The notes: generated by a model from the sequence alone, not told the origin. A stretch of 64,000 nucleotides of DNA from Micavibrio_B sp964399985 (GCA_964399985.1 CAYNRY010000003.1:372001-436000); one strand, 5' to 3'. Numbered from the stretch's first letter, positions 1-6,690 are shown. Translations and numbers: made by a program.

Positions 1-133
1 CCTTGGCATAGGGAAGGCTGGTAAAACCGTCCTTTAGCGCAGGCTCCCCATGCATGGAAATGCCGCCGGCGAGAGCAGCGTTTGCGTAAAACAACAATGC
101 AATCGCCGCCAGGAATCTTATGAGAAATTTCAT
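1..133 (-). CDS. Peptide ABC transporter substrate-binding protein, YejA-like (N-terminus only)
   Basis: This is the first 44 codons of a minus-strand gene that runs off the left edge. The ATG is at 131-133. The product starts with a clear signal peptide (basic start, hydrophobic core, then AALAG), followed by SMHGEPALKDGF and LPYAK. The short motif MHGEP near the mature N-terminus is typical of family 5 solute-binding proteins of the YejA/oligopeptide type in Alphaproteobacteria, which deliver peptides to an inner-membrane ABC importer. The start codon overlaps the stop of the upstream kinase gene by ATGA, so the two are probably translationally coupled. Family assignment rests on a short segment. 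Confidence 0.6.
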   Translation of the reverse strand, partial: MKFLIRFLAAIALLFYANAALAGGISMHGEPALKDGFTSLPYAK

Positions 134-1131
134 GCCGCTATTTTGGTTTGCATCAGGTCTTTCAGGGAAACAGCCGGACGCGGACCATAATGATCGATAA
201 CTTCCGCCGCTGCCAGTGAGCCGAGATGACCGCATTGCTCCAGTGATTTACCGGATGTCAGGCCGAACAGGAAGCCGGCGGCATAAACATCGCCTGCGCC
301 GGTCGTATCGACAATGCGTTTTGGCTTTGCTGCGGCGATATCGATAATTTCTTTTTCAGTGACGATTTTCGATCCGTCCGCGCCGCAAGTAATCGCAATG
401 ATTTCGCATTTGCCGCGAACTGTTTGAATCGCTTCTTCCAGAGTGGAGACTTCATAAAGAGCTTTGATCTCGTCTTCATTGGCAAAAAGAATATCGACAT
501 GATCTTCAACCAGCTTTTTGAAATCTTCGCGATGGCGATTGACGCAAAATGAATCTGACAAGGTTAGCGCAAGTTTGCGGTTATTCTTTGCGCAGATTTC
601 AGCGGCTTTAAAAAATGCTGCTTTGGCTGGCGCGGCGTCGAAAAGATATCCTTCAAGATAGGTGATTTCGGAATGGGCAATCATCTCTTCGTTGACATCT
701 TCCGGCGCAAACTGGACTGAAGCGCCAAGGAAAGTATTCATCGTGCGCTGGGCGTCGTCGGTGACGAGGATCAGGCATTGCGCCGTCGGTGCGCTATTGA
801 GCAAAGGCGCTGTATCGAAATGGACCCCGATGGCGCGAATGTCGTGGGTGAATACTTTGCCGAGCTGATCGTCGGCTACTTTGCCGATATAGGCACCCTT
901 ACCACCGAAAGAGGCATAAGCGGCCATGGTGTTACCGGCGGAACCGCCGGAAGCTTCGGTTGCCGGACCCATCAGGCCGTAGAGTTCCTCGGCGCGTTTG
1001 GCGTCAATCAGGGTCATGCCGCCCGGCTGCATGCCGAATTCTTTTTGGGACTGAATGAATTCCTGTGTCGCAGGAGCCAGAATATCGACGATTGCATTTC
1101 CGATGGCGCACAGGCCGAATTGGGTGGACAT
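130..1131 (-). CDS. PfkB-family sugar/nucleoside kinase, probable adenosine kinase
   Basis: The 333-residue protein is a full-length PfkB/ribokinase-fold kinase. The N-terminal half has the substrate-side motif GGSAGNTMAAYASFGGKGAY (about residues 62-81), and the C-terminal half has the ATP/anion-hole motif DTTGAGDVYAAGF with the catalytic Asp (about residues 273-285). Alphaproteobacterial proteins of this pattern are usually annotated as adenosine kinases, phosphorylating adenosine to AMP in purine salvage; another nucleoside or sugar cannot be excluded by eye. The ATG at 1131 has an AAAGG-like ribosome-binding site about 6 nt upstream. It is divergent from the TetR gene, and its stop overlaps the ATG of the YejA-like gene. 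Confidence 0.8.
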   Translation of the reverse strand: MSTQFGLCAIGNAIVDILAPATQEFIQSQKEFGMQPGGMTLIDAKRAEELYGLMGPATEASGGSAGNTMAAYASFGGKGAYIGKVADDQLGKVFTHDIRAIGVHFDTAPLLNSAPTAQCLILVTDDAQRTMNTFLGASVQFAPEDVNEEMIAHSEITYLEGYLFDAAPAKAAFFKAAEICAKNNRKLALTLSDSFCVNRHREDFKKLVEDHVDILFANEDEIKALYEVSTLEEAIQTVRGKCEIIAITCGADGSKIVTEKEIIDIAAAKPKRIVDTTGAGDVYAAGFLFGLTSGKSLEQCGHLGSLAAAEVIDHYGPRPAVSLKDLMQTKIAA

Positions 1132-1199
1132 AAATAAGCCTTTGTAGTGTTGAATTTATTGATTTAATACTTAGCTTGATTAGCATTAACGGAAACCCC

Positions 1200-1799
1200 A
1201 TGCCACCAAAACCAGCGCCAAAAAAACAAAAACCACAAGTTTCTGTAAAAGACAGGATTATCGATGCCGCGTTAAAGCTGGCCGCGGTTCAAAGCTGGTC
1301 TTTTATCACCATCCGCGATGTCGCCAATGAAGCCGAAATAGATCTGGCTGACTTTTATGAAGTCTTTGACGGCAAAGACGATATCGTCACCGCTTATGGA
1401 CGCAGGCTGGATTTGAAAGTCCTGCAGAATTTTTCCGATATTCATCCTGAAACGCCGCTGCGCGATTTGATCTTCGATATCATCATGGAGCGTTTCGACC
1501 TTGCTAATAAGGATAGGGAAGGACTGAAATCCATTTTGAATTCCATGAAATCCGACCCCAAACAATTTTTTACCGCGCTGCCGCAATTAAGCGCCTCGAT
1601 GACCAGAATGCTGGAAGCCGCTGGGCTTGATGCTTACGGCCCAAAAGGCGCACTTCGCGTCGCCGGTTTAACCGCAGCAGTCGCCTATGTTACGAGAACC
1701 TGGCTCGAAGACGAAAGTCAGGATTTATCTAAAACAATGGCAGCGTTGGATAAAGCACTTGAGCGGATTGAGTCTCTCGCCGAAAGGTTCGGCTTGTAG
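1200..1799 (+). CDS. TetR/AcrR-family transcriptional regulator
   Basis: A 199-residue protein with an N-terminal TetR helix-turn-helix (about residues 18-62; FITIRDVANEAEIDLADFY is the recognition part) and an all-helical C-terminal ligand/dimer domain. The stretch WLEDESQDLSKTMAALDKAL near the end recurs in alphaproteobacterial TetR proteins and resembles the COQ9 fold, which is itself TetR-like. The N-terminus is Lys/Pro-rich. I chose the ATG at 1200, preceded by GGAAA, over an in-frame TTG at 1176. It probably controls itself and/or the divergent kinase gene. Its stop codon TAG (1797-1799) is also the first three bases of the inverted repeat of the next cassette. Confidence 0.8.
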   Translation: MPPKPAPKKQKPQVSVKDRIIDAALKLAAVQSWSFITIRDVANEAEIDLADFYEVFDGKDDIVTAYGRRLDLKVLQNFSDIHPETPLRDLIFDIIMERFDLANKDREGLKSILNSMKSDPKQFFTALPQLSASMTRMLEAAGLDAYGPKGALRVAGLTAAVAYVTRTWLEDESQDLSKTMAALDKALERIESLAERFGL

Positions 1800-1825
1800 G
1801 TAGGCGGTAAGCAGTAGGCAGTAAA
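1797..1825 (+). repeat. Left inverted repeat of the four-helix-bundle cassette
   Basis: Built of imperfect 7-nt periods (GTAGGTA, GGCGGTA, AGCAGTA, GGCAGTA). It is inverted relative to 2223-2250. The purine-rich sequence just inside (AAAGGGGG, 1823-1830) can serve as the ribosome-binding site of the enclosed gene. Confidence 0.75.
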
Positions 1826-1834
1826 GGGGGAAAT

Positions 1835-2203
1835 GTGGAAGTTGAAGCAGGTTATAAAAATCTTAAAGTATATAAGCTGTCTTTCGAGCTTGCTTTAGAA
1901 GTCCATAAGCTCAGTTTGTCTTTTCCTAAAATCGAACAATTTGCTTTAGGCGATCAAATGAGGCGTGCGAGTAAGGGAATATGCGCGAATATTGCAGAGG
2001 GACAGGCAAAGCAATATTATTCGAAAGCTGAATTCAGACGATTTACATTAATGGCCTTAGGCTCTGCGCAGGAAATGCGCGTATGGTTGGAATTTGCCTA
2101 TGAATTAAATTACATCGATCAACATAAATTTAATGAAATAGATCATAAATATCTTTCCACGGTTAAAATGTTGTCAAGTCTGGCTCAATCACAACAAGCC
2201 TAG
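1835..2203 (+). CDS. Four-helix-bundle protein, 23S rRNA intervening-sequence (IVP/S23) family
   Basis: A 122-residue, entirely helical protein. The motifs KVYKLSFELALEVHKLS near the start and FALGDQMRRASKGICANIAE in the middle, followed by EFRRFTLMALGSAQEMRVWL, are the signature of the four-helix-bundle family first described from intervening sequences of 23S rRNA genes; the same fold is used by Avd proteins of diversity-generating retroelements. No biochemical function is established for stand-alone copies. Translation probably starts at GTG 1835 (the nearby ATG at 1833 is out of frame), with a strong AAAGGGGG upstream. No reverse transcriptase is nearby, so an Avd role is unlikely here. 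Inverted repeats flank the gene on both sides. Confidence 0.85.
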   Translation: MEVEAGYKNLKVYKLSFELALEVHKLSLSFPKIEQFALGDQMRRASKGICANIAEGQAKQYYSKAEFRRFTLMALGSAQEMRVWLEFAYELNYIDQHKFNEIDHKYLSTVKMLSSLAQSQQA

Positions 2204-2222
2204 TTACTACCTAATTTTACTA

Positions 2223-2250
2223 TTTACCGCCTACTTCATACCGCCTACTA
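2223..2250 (-). repeat. Right inverted repeat of the four-helix-bundle cassette
   Basis: Reverse complement of the left repeat, with 3 mismatches over 28 positions and one single-base gap. It contains two TACCGCCTACT units. It ends 8 nt before the ribokinase ATG and occupies the place where that gene's ribosome-binding site would be expected. Confidence 0.75.
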
Positions 2251-2257
2251 TACGGCT

Positions 2258-3205
2258 ATGATCATTGTCTTCGGTTCCTTGAATATGGACATGTCGGTGC
2301 GGCTGGAAAAACTGCCGCAGGCTGGTGAGACGATTTTATCCAGCGATTACGATCTTAATCCCGGCGGCAAAGGCGGCAATCAGGCTTTGGCTGCAGCTCG
2401 CGCAGGCGCAAAAGTCGCCGTTGTTGGCAAAGTTGGTGACGATAATTACGGGCGCTCGATTACCGAAGCGTTAAGGCGCGATGGCGTCATCGTCTCCGGC
2501 GTTGCCAAATCGGACGATCTGCCGACCGGCACGGCGCTTACCGCGCGTGATGCGACAACCGGCCAGAAACAAGTCATTATTTTGTCCGGCGCAAATGTCG
2601 AGGCTGCCGCCGATCAAATTCCCGATGAAATACTCGTTCCCGGCAACGTGCTTTTGATGCAGATGGAATTGCCGGTTGAAGAAACCTTGAGTGTTCTCGA
2701 ACGCGCCAAGCAAAGAGGCTGCACGACAATTTTGAATATGGCTCCCGCATTGGATATTCCCAAACGCGCTATCGGTAATCTCGATTATTTGATCGTCAAT
2801 AGTATCGAGGTCAAACAAATCGCGGAAAAGCTGGGTTTGAGTATCGACAGCAACGCGATCAAGATCGCGCATAATCTCGCCAATGAAGGGCAATTAACCT
2901 GTCTAGTCACCCTCGGCAAAAGCGGGGCGGTGGCGGTGACGAAAGACAATCAGGCCTGGGGCGTGCCGACCTTGAATGTCGATCAGACTCTGGTTGTTGA
3001 TGTAAACGGGGCAGGGGATGCCTATTGCGGCACTTTCGCTGCTGCTATCCATGAAGGCTTGCCGTTGCCCGAAGCGATGCGCCGCGCCACCGTTGCGGCG
3101 ACTTTATGCTGTATGAAACAAGGGGCAATGCCGTCTCTGCCATATCTGGACGATATAGATTCGAAACTGCCCGACTTGCCACAGGCACAATCTGTGCAAA
3201 TCTAA
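2258..3205 (+). CDS. rbsK: Ribokinase
   Basis: A 315-residue PfkB-family kinase that phosphorylates D-ribose (or a related pentose) at O5 using ATP. It starts with VFGSLNMDMSVRLEKLPQAG and has the substrate motif NPGGKGGNQALAAARAGA (about residues 34-51), both typical of ribokinase. The ATP/anion-hole motif reads DVNGAGDAYCGTF (about residues 248-260) and includes the catalytic Asp, with VN in place of the common TT. No ribose transporter is adjacent. The ATG at 2258 lacks a recognisable Shine-Dalgarno sequence, because the inverted repeat of the upstream cassette ends 8 nt before it. The enzyme class is secure; the exact sugar is inferred. Confidence 0.82.
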   Translation: MIIVFGSLNMDMSVRLEKLPQAGETILSSDYDLNPGGKGGNQALAAARAGAKVAVVGKVGDDNYGRSITEALRRDGVIVSGVAKSDDLPTGTALTARDATTGQKQVIILSGANVEAAADQIPDEILVPGNVLLMQMELPVEETLSVLERAKQRGCTTILNMAPALDIPKRAIGNLDYLIVNSIEVKQIAEKLGLSIDSNAIKIAHNLANEGQLTCLVTLGKSGAVAVTKDNQAWGVPTLNVDQTLVVDVNGAGDAYCGTFAAAIHEGLPLPEAMRRATVAATLCCMKQGAMPSLPYLDDIDSKLPDLPQAQSVQI

Positions 3206-3291
3206 TTTTTGTGCAGTACAAAAAATCGCGACTCATATAAGCTCTTCCTCAAATAAGAAGACGTTAGATCTTTAATCTGGGAGACTTGAGT

Positions 3292-4266
3292 ATGCTGGTG
3301 AGTAGCCAATTCGTTGGCGATGACGTGATATTCCGTCCGTCTTTGTATAAAGGTGGCGAGGCCCATTCTCTACATTCCATTTTCCGACATTTGGCACATG
3401 GGCACACGCTCAAGAAAATGCGTGAAATTCGTAAGGACATCCTTCCGGAAATGATCGAAGAAACACGTGAAATTTTGATAGAAAGAAACAGTCAGCATTT
3501 CCCGGATACGCAAGGCGAAAAAGCGCTGCACGACTATAAAGTCTTAATCGATGAAAATATTCCCGCTCATGTGGTAGGTTTTTTGCGCACGCATTTCCGG
3601 AAAGTTTCCCATGTGGATGGTGTAGGCTTAACGGGTAAAAAGGACGATAAGGTTTGGGAATGGGCGCTGGATAACGAATACAATATAATTATCACCAAGG
3701 ACCGTGCTGAAAAAACTGATCGTGATTTAACTTATATTGCAACACATGATGCAAGATCTATTCTAAGAGCGATAGAAGAGTGGGGTGGTAGTAATTTTAA
3801 GCTATCAGATTTACCCATGATTGTGCATTTATCGGGCGGTTGTGATCCTGATAGAGAGTTAAAAGTGTTTCTTAGAAACGAAAAAAATAAAGATAAACTC
3901 TTTAATTTCGTTTCAAATAGGGCGACACCTTATATAGACATCGTTAATGGCAAGATTGTATGTGGTCCAACTTATTTTGAATTGCGCGGAAAGAACTTTA
4001 TCGAGGACAACAAGATTTCAGAATCGTCGTTCAAGCAAAAAATAGAAGCGCGCGAATTATTCAAAGCCCTTTGGCTGGGGCGTTTGAGCCCAAGTGAAAT
4101 CAGGGATATGAATCCTGAGAGAGAACAAAAGATTGACGATCAGATTGAAGATTATATGCGCAAATCCGCTTCCCGGAAGCCAAGCGCGGCTAGAGAGCGT
4201 CGATTAGCTTTGCTAGCTGAAAATCCTTTTCCGACACCCCAGCCGCATCATGCGTCGTTAAATTAA
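3292..4266 (+). CDS. Protein with internal DUF5615 (PIN-like) nuclease-type domain
   Basis: A 324-residue protein. Residues about 84-140 match the DUF5615/Mut7-C PIN-like pattern: VLIDENIPAHVVGFL, then HVDGVGLTGKKDDKVWEWA and IIITKDRAEKTD, with acidic residues where PIN nucleases bind metal. PIN-like proteins of this type are usually about 110 residues and paired with a DUF433 antitoxin. This one has about 80 residues before the domain, a long helical C-terminal half, and no antitoxin-like neighbour. I chose ATG 3292 (GGGAG 8 nt upstream) over TTG 3286. Its last 77 nt overlap the convergent phhB gene. Nuclease activity is inferred; the rest of the protein is unrecognised. Confidence 0.6.
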   Translation: MLVSSQFVGDDVIFRPSLYKGGEAHSLHSIFRHLAHGHTLKKMREIRKDILPEMIEETREILIERNSQHFPDTQGEKALHDYKVLIDENIPAHVVGFLRTHFRKVSHVDGVGLTGKKDDKVWEWALDNEYNIIITKDRAEKTDRDLTYIATHDARSILRAIEEWGGSNFKLSDLPMIVHLSGGCDPDRELKVFLRNEKNKDKLFNFVSNRATPYIDIVNGKIVCGPTYFELRGKNFIEDNKISESSFKQKIEARELFKALWLGRLSPSEIRDMNPEREQKIDDQIEDYMRKSASRKPSAARERRLALLAENPFPTPQPHHASLN

Positions 4267-4480
4267 TCTCGACCTTGTTGTAAACATTTGACCATTCTGG
4301 ATGGTGATCCATTTTTTCAGCCAATAGTGCGACTTTGCTCATAAAGCCAAAAGCCTCGACGAAGTTTTTGAATTTAAATGATTTTTGTAAAGTGTCGCGG
4401 CCTTGACCGTTGTTGTAAGCCCAGTCTTTCAGCTCGGCCAGACGGTGTTGAATTTCTTGCGTACTAATACGTTCTACCAT
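4190..4480 (-). CDS. phhB: 4a-hydroxytetrahydrobiopterin dehydratase (PCD/DCoH family)
   Basis: A 97-residue protein of normal length for pterin-4a-carbinolamine dehydratase, which dehydrates 4a-hydroxytetrahydrobiopterin to quinonoid dihydrobiopterin; in bacteria without phenylalanine hydroxylase it may act on molybdopterin-type pterins. The signature EKMDHHPEWSNVYNKVEI, followed by LTTHDAAGVSEKDFQLA, contains the paired catalytic histidines and the conserved Trp. I chose the ATG at 4480 because it gives the family's usual N-terminus (MVERISTQEIQHRL); an in-frame extension upstream is not conserved in character. The 3' end overlaps the convergent DUF5615 gene by 77 nt. Confidence 0.88.
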   Translation of the reverse strand: MVERISTQEIQHRLAELKDWAYNNGQGRDTLQKSFKFKNFVEAFGFMSKVALLAEKMDHHPEWSNVYNKVEINLTTHDAAGVSEKDFQLAKLIDAL

Positions 4481-4589
4481 TGGTAATGTTTCTTTCTTTG
4501 TCCTATGATGTGAGTCGTAATCTAAACCTTTACAGCTACAGGGCAAGTTTGTGATGACGGCAAAAGCCATGTCCAGACAGGAAATTATA

Positions 4590-4991
4590 ATGAATTATTC
4601 GTCCGCACCAACTGTGGATGACATTACTGTCCTCGCCATGCAGGTTTTAAGCTCGCTTCCTGATGAATTGGCCGAAGCCTGTGAAGAGCTCGGCCTTCAG
4701 GTGGAAGAATTCCCTGACGAAACACTTGAGAACGAGATGGAGCTTGAAACGCCTTACGAACTTTTGGCGCTGTATAAATCCGGTAAGGAGTTATCTCCCG
4801 GCGTTGAGAAAAAAGTCGCCAATGACGATGATATCCTTCTTCTTTTCCGCCGCCCGATTTTGGATTTATGGTGTGAGACAGGGGACGATCTTGCCGGCCT
4901 CGTTCGGGAAGTCATCATCGAAGAGATTGCTCGTTCTCAGGAATTTTCCGAGAATGATATCGCGAACATGCTGAAACAATATAACGCGTAA
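4590..4991 (+). CDS. Metallopeptidase-family (zincin-like, DUF1025) protein lacking the HExxH motif
   Basis: A 133-residue protein that follows the zincin-like metallopeptidase family (PF06262) along its length: VLSSLPDELAEACEELGLQV, FPDETLE, LETPYELLALYKSG and LLLFRRPILDLWCETGDDL. In active members the next segment is VHEIGHHFG-like and binds zinc. Here it reads VIIEEIARSQEFSENDI (about residues 109-125), so both zinc-binding histidines are gone. I therefore read it as a catalytically inactive paralogue. ATG 4590 is chosen because CAGGAAA lies 6-7 nt upstream; in-frame ATGs at 4551 and 4569 are less well placed. It is divergent from phhB. Confidence 0.75.
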   Translation: MNYSSAPTVDDITVLAMQVLSSLPDELAEACEELGLQVEEFPDETLENEMELETPYELLALYKSGKELSPGVEKKVANDDDILLLFRRPILDLWCETGDDLAGLVREVIIEEIARSQEFSENDIANMLKQYNA

Positions 4992-5112
4992 GAAAAACAC
5001 AAGGTCATTGAAAAGGCGCTTTATTCTCTCATGTTATTGCGAGGAGGCATCAGTCGACGCGGCAATTCTGTGCATGCCATGGTTCAAAAAACATCAAATG
5101 GGTATAAATTCC

Positions 5113-5142
5113 TTGACATTTGGGGGAATTTAGTCCTATATT
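5113..5142 (+). promoter_or_regulatory. Strong sigma70-type promoter, apparently leaderless
   Basis: The -35 is a perfect TTGACA (5113-5118) and the -10 is TATATT (5137-5142), separated by 18 nt. The ATG of the next gene is at 5149, so the predicted transcription start falls on or next to the start codon. No ribosome-binding site lies between promoter and gene. Confidence 0.6.
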
Positions 5143-5148
5143 TCCTGT

Positions 5149-5583
5149 ATGACACACGAAACAGACACCCCCCACCAAGAAAACCCCGAAAACGAAACCT
5201 CCTGCCAGCCAATGCTGCAGCCGAAATCATGTCTCGGCGTGAAAGCGATATCCCAATATAAAAAAATGGGTGTCGAGATTACCCCTGAAGACTATGCAAG
5301 GCTTAAGGCTGATTTGGAGAATAACATTATCTATCAGGACTTTGAAAATATTGAGAGCGATCAGATATTCGTCAAACAATCGATGCTGATGGATACCGCG
5401 TTTCATTATTTTTATGCCGGAGGTGAAACTGGCCTCATAAATGATGACGCTTTTCTTCTGGCCCTCAGGGCGCAGCGGCAATGTAGAGCGACGATCGAAT
5501 TTGTCCGCCGGTTCCGGCACAACAAGAAAAAATTTGAATTTCAGCAAGAAAAATTCGAACATGAAATCCGTGAAAAATGGTAG
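5149..5583 (+). CDS. Unrecognised helical protein, first of a two-gene unit
   Basis: A 144-residue protein I do not recognise. The N-terminal 25 residues are polar and disordered-looking (Thr/Glu/Asn/Pro rich). They are followed by CLGVKAISQYKKMGVEITPE, a segment resembling a short helical conserved domain, and a strongly basic, charged C-terminal helix with FVRRFRHNKKKFEFQQEKFE. There is no signal peptide or membrane segment. The gene starts directly at the predicted transcription start of a strong promoter, so the mRNA may be leaderless. Its last 7 nt overlap the next gene (ATGGTAG), which implies coupled translation. The basic helices suggest nucleic-acid or ribosome contact, but this is a guess. 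Confidence 0.6.
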   Translation: MTHETDTPHQENPENETSCQPMLQPKSCLGVKAISQYKKMGVEITPEDYARLKADLENNIIYQDFENIESDQIFVKQSMLMDTAFHYFYAGGETGLINDDAFLLALRAQRQCRATIEFVRRFRHNKKKFEFQQEKFEHEIREKW

Positions 5584-6020
5584 CGGCGGCTCTCTCTCCT
5601 TCTAAACTACGCAACTGGACGCAATCTCAGCGTCAGGATCAAAGCGCCAAATGCCGTGCGCAAAAGATATGGCTCAAAGCCACGGGCCCCAAAACCATTG
5701 AAGGTAAAAAACGATCTTCGCAAAATGCGCGCAAGCACGGCATGCGCTCTGAGGAAATTAAAAGTTTCAAAAAGCTCCTGCGTATGCAGGCGCAGATGCT
5801 GAAGAAATACAAAGCATGGGAACGGATCGAACGCATCAAGCGCCGGGCGGTTTTCAATATGCTCCGTCAGGGAATTACTGTCGAAAAATATAAAAAAATA
5901 TACGAACGAAATAAGAGACTCGGCCAAACCGCACTCCAGAATTCATGTTTTCCCCGCGAAAGCGGGGATCTCGCGAGATTGGCGGACCTAGATCCCCGCC
6001 TTCGCGGGGAAAACAGATAA
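5577..6020 (+). CDS. Unrecognised basic protein with GPKT-EGK-RSSQNARKHG motif
   Basis: A 147-residue, very basic protein (rich in Lys, Arg and Gln). Its centre has the motif ATGPKTIEGKKRSSQNARKH (about residues 36-55), a pattern seen in small uncharacterised bacterial proteins of the type GP-[RK]-T-x-EGK-x-x-SS-x-NA-x-KHG, sometimes near phage or mobile genes. The rest is helical with many KK and RR pairs. The start overlaps the upstream stop by 7 nt. The last 24 residues (from CFPRESGDL to the end) are translated from a palindromic repeat at 5946-6015, so the native C-terminus was probably replaced by repeat insertion. Function unknown; nucleic-acid binding is plausible from charge only. 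Confidence 0.55.
   Translation: MVAAALSPSKLRNWTQSQRQDQSAKCRAQKIWLKATGPKTIEGKKRSSQNARKHGMRSEEIKSFKKLLRMQAQMLKKYKAWERIERIKRRAVFNMLRQGITVEKYKKIYERNKRLGQTALQNSCFPRESGDLARLADLDPRLRGENR
5946..6015. repeat. Palindromic repeat (two hairpins), translated as the tail of the upstream gene
   Basis: Two hairpins, 5952-5967 (CCCCGC-GAAA-GCGGGG) and 5994-6009 (CCCCGC-CTTC-GCGGGG), are themselves arranged as an inverted repeat with TGTTTT/AAAACA ends. It belongs to the same family as the elements at 11443, 20728, 44359 and 46076. The reading frame of the preceding gene runs through it and stops 3 nt beyond. It may also serve as a terminator between the convergent gene pair. Confidence 0.8.
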
Positions 6021-6035
6021 ATAATGATGATTTCT

Positions 6036-6638
6036 TCAAGGATACAACAGCTCGCTGTGCCAGTCATGTCCGCTCTTTATATAAACAATTCTTTCATGGC
6101 GGCGGAACTTGGTTTGCTGCCAGAATTCTATGCGCTCGGGCACTATTCTAAACCCCGACCAATGCGGTGGCCGCGGCGGATTTTCAACGCCGGAAAATTT
6201 CTCTTCATATTCCTCGATACGTTTTTCAAAAGTCGAGCGATCATCCAGAATTTCAGATTGCAACGAAGCCCAGGAAGATATGCGGCTCGACCGCGCGCGC
6301 GAATTGAAATAGGCATCGGCTTCCGCTTCGCTGACTTTTTCGACCATGCCTTGAGCGCGTACCTGACGCTGCAGGCTTTTCCAGTGAAAACAAACTGCCG
6401 CTTTGGGATGGGTAAGAATTTCGCGGCCTTTGCGGCTGTTATAATTGGTAAAAAATGTGAAGCCGCGTTCATCGGCGAACCTGACCAGAACCATCCGCGC
6501 ATTGGGCATGCCGGTTTCATCCACGGTGGCGATGCAGGCGGCATCTGGATCTTCAATTTCCGAAACTCTGGCTTCCGCCATCCAGTCCTGAAATTTTTGT
6601 ACCGGCCAATTGGATGGAATGGGGGATTGCTCTGTCAT
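6036..6638 (-). CDS. pdxH: Pyridoxamine/pyridoxine 5'-phosphate oxidase
   Basis: A 200-residue FMN enzyme that oxidises pyridoxamine 5'-phosphate or pyridoxine 5'-phosphate to pyridoxal 5'-phosphate, the last step of vitamin B6 synthesis and salvage. Visible family motifs are NARMVLVRFADERGFTFFTN (FMN-binding strand), NSRKG, FHWKSLQRQVRAQG and the C-terminal signature RPPHWSGFRIVPERIEFWQ. The final segment FRRHERIVY takes the place of the usual RLHDR-type substrate-binding sequence. Length is usual for the family. ATG at 6638. It converges with the unknown gene pair, with the palindromic repeat between them. Confidence 0.93.
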   Translation of the reverse strand: MTEQSPIPSNWPVQKFQDWMAEARVSEIEDPDAACIATVDETGMPNARMVLVRFADERGFTFFTNYNSRKGREILTHPKAAVCFHWKSLQRQVRAQGMVEKVSEAEADAYFNSRARSSRISSWASLQSEILDDRSTFEKRIEEYEEKFSGVENPPRPPHWSGFRIVPERIEFWQQTKFRRHERIVYIKSGHDWHSELLYP

Positions 6639-6662
6639 GGTCCGTTATATAAGTAAGTATGG

Positions 6663-6690
6663 TTGTCTTGCCGGATTTCTTTTCTATATT
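6663..6690 (+). promoter_or_regulatory. Predicted promoter for the 17 kDa surface lipoprotein gene
   Basis: TTGTCT (6663-6668), 16-nt spacer, TATATT (6685-6690). It leaves a 5' leader of about 65 nt before ATG 6763, with a good AGGAAAGAGGG ribosome-binding site. Predicted by eye only. Confidence 0.4.

Larger units (their letters stand above)
1797..2250. mobile_element. Small cassette: four-helix-bundle gene between 28-bp inverted repeats
   Basis: The left repeat (1797-1825) and the reverse complement of the right repeat (2223-2250) agree at 25 of 28 positions after one single-base gap. Both are built from units like TAGGCGGTA and AGTAGGC(A/G)GTAAA. The only gene inside is the four-helix-bundle ORF at 1835-2203. 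The left repeat starts on the stop codon of the TetR gene and the right repeat ends 8 nt before the ribokinase start, so the element fills the whole intergenic space. No transposase and no clear target-site duplication are visible. Calling it mobile is inference from its structure and from the known scattered distribution of this protein family. Confidence 0.6.

Noticed and set aside
1004..1201. Antisense and overlapping reading frames within and beside the adenosine kinase and TetR genes
   Set aside because: Composition and motif content show they are shadows of the real genes; none has a ribosome-binding site and a recognisable product.
1835..2203. Avd accessory protein of a diversity-generating retroelement
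   Set aside because: No reverse transcriptase, template repeat or variable repeat lies nearby; only the fold is shared.
5577..6020. Toxin-antitoxin interpretation of the 5149/5577 gene pair
   Set aside because: Overlapping small basic genes suggest it, but neither protein matches a known toxin or antitoxin and nothing else supports it.
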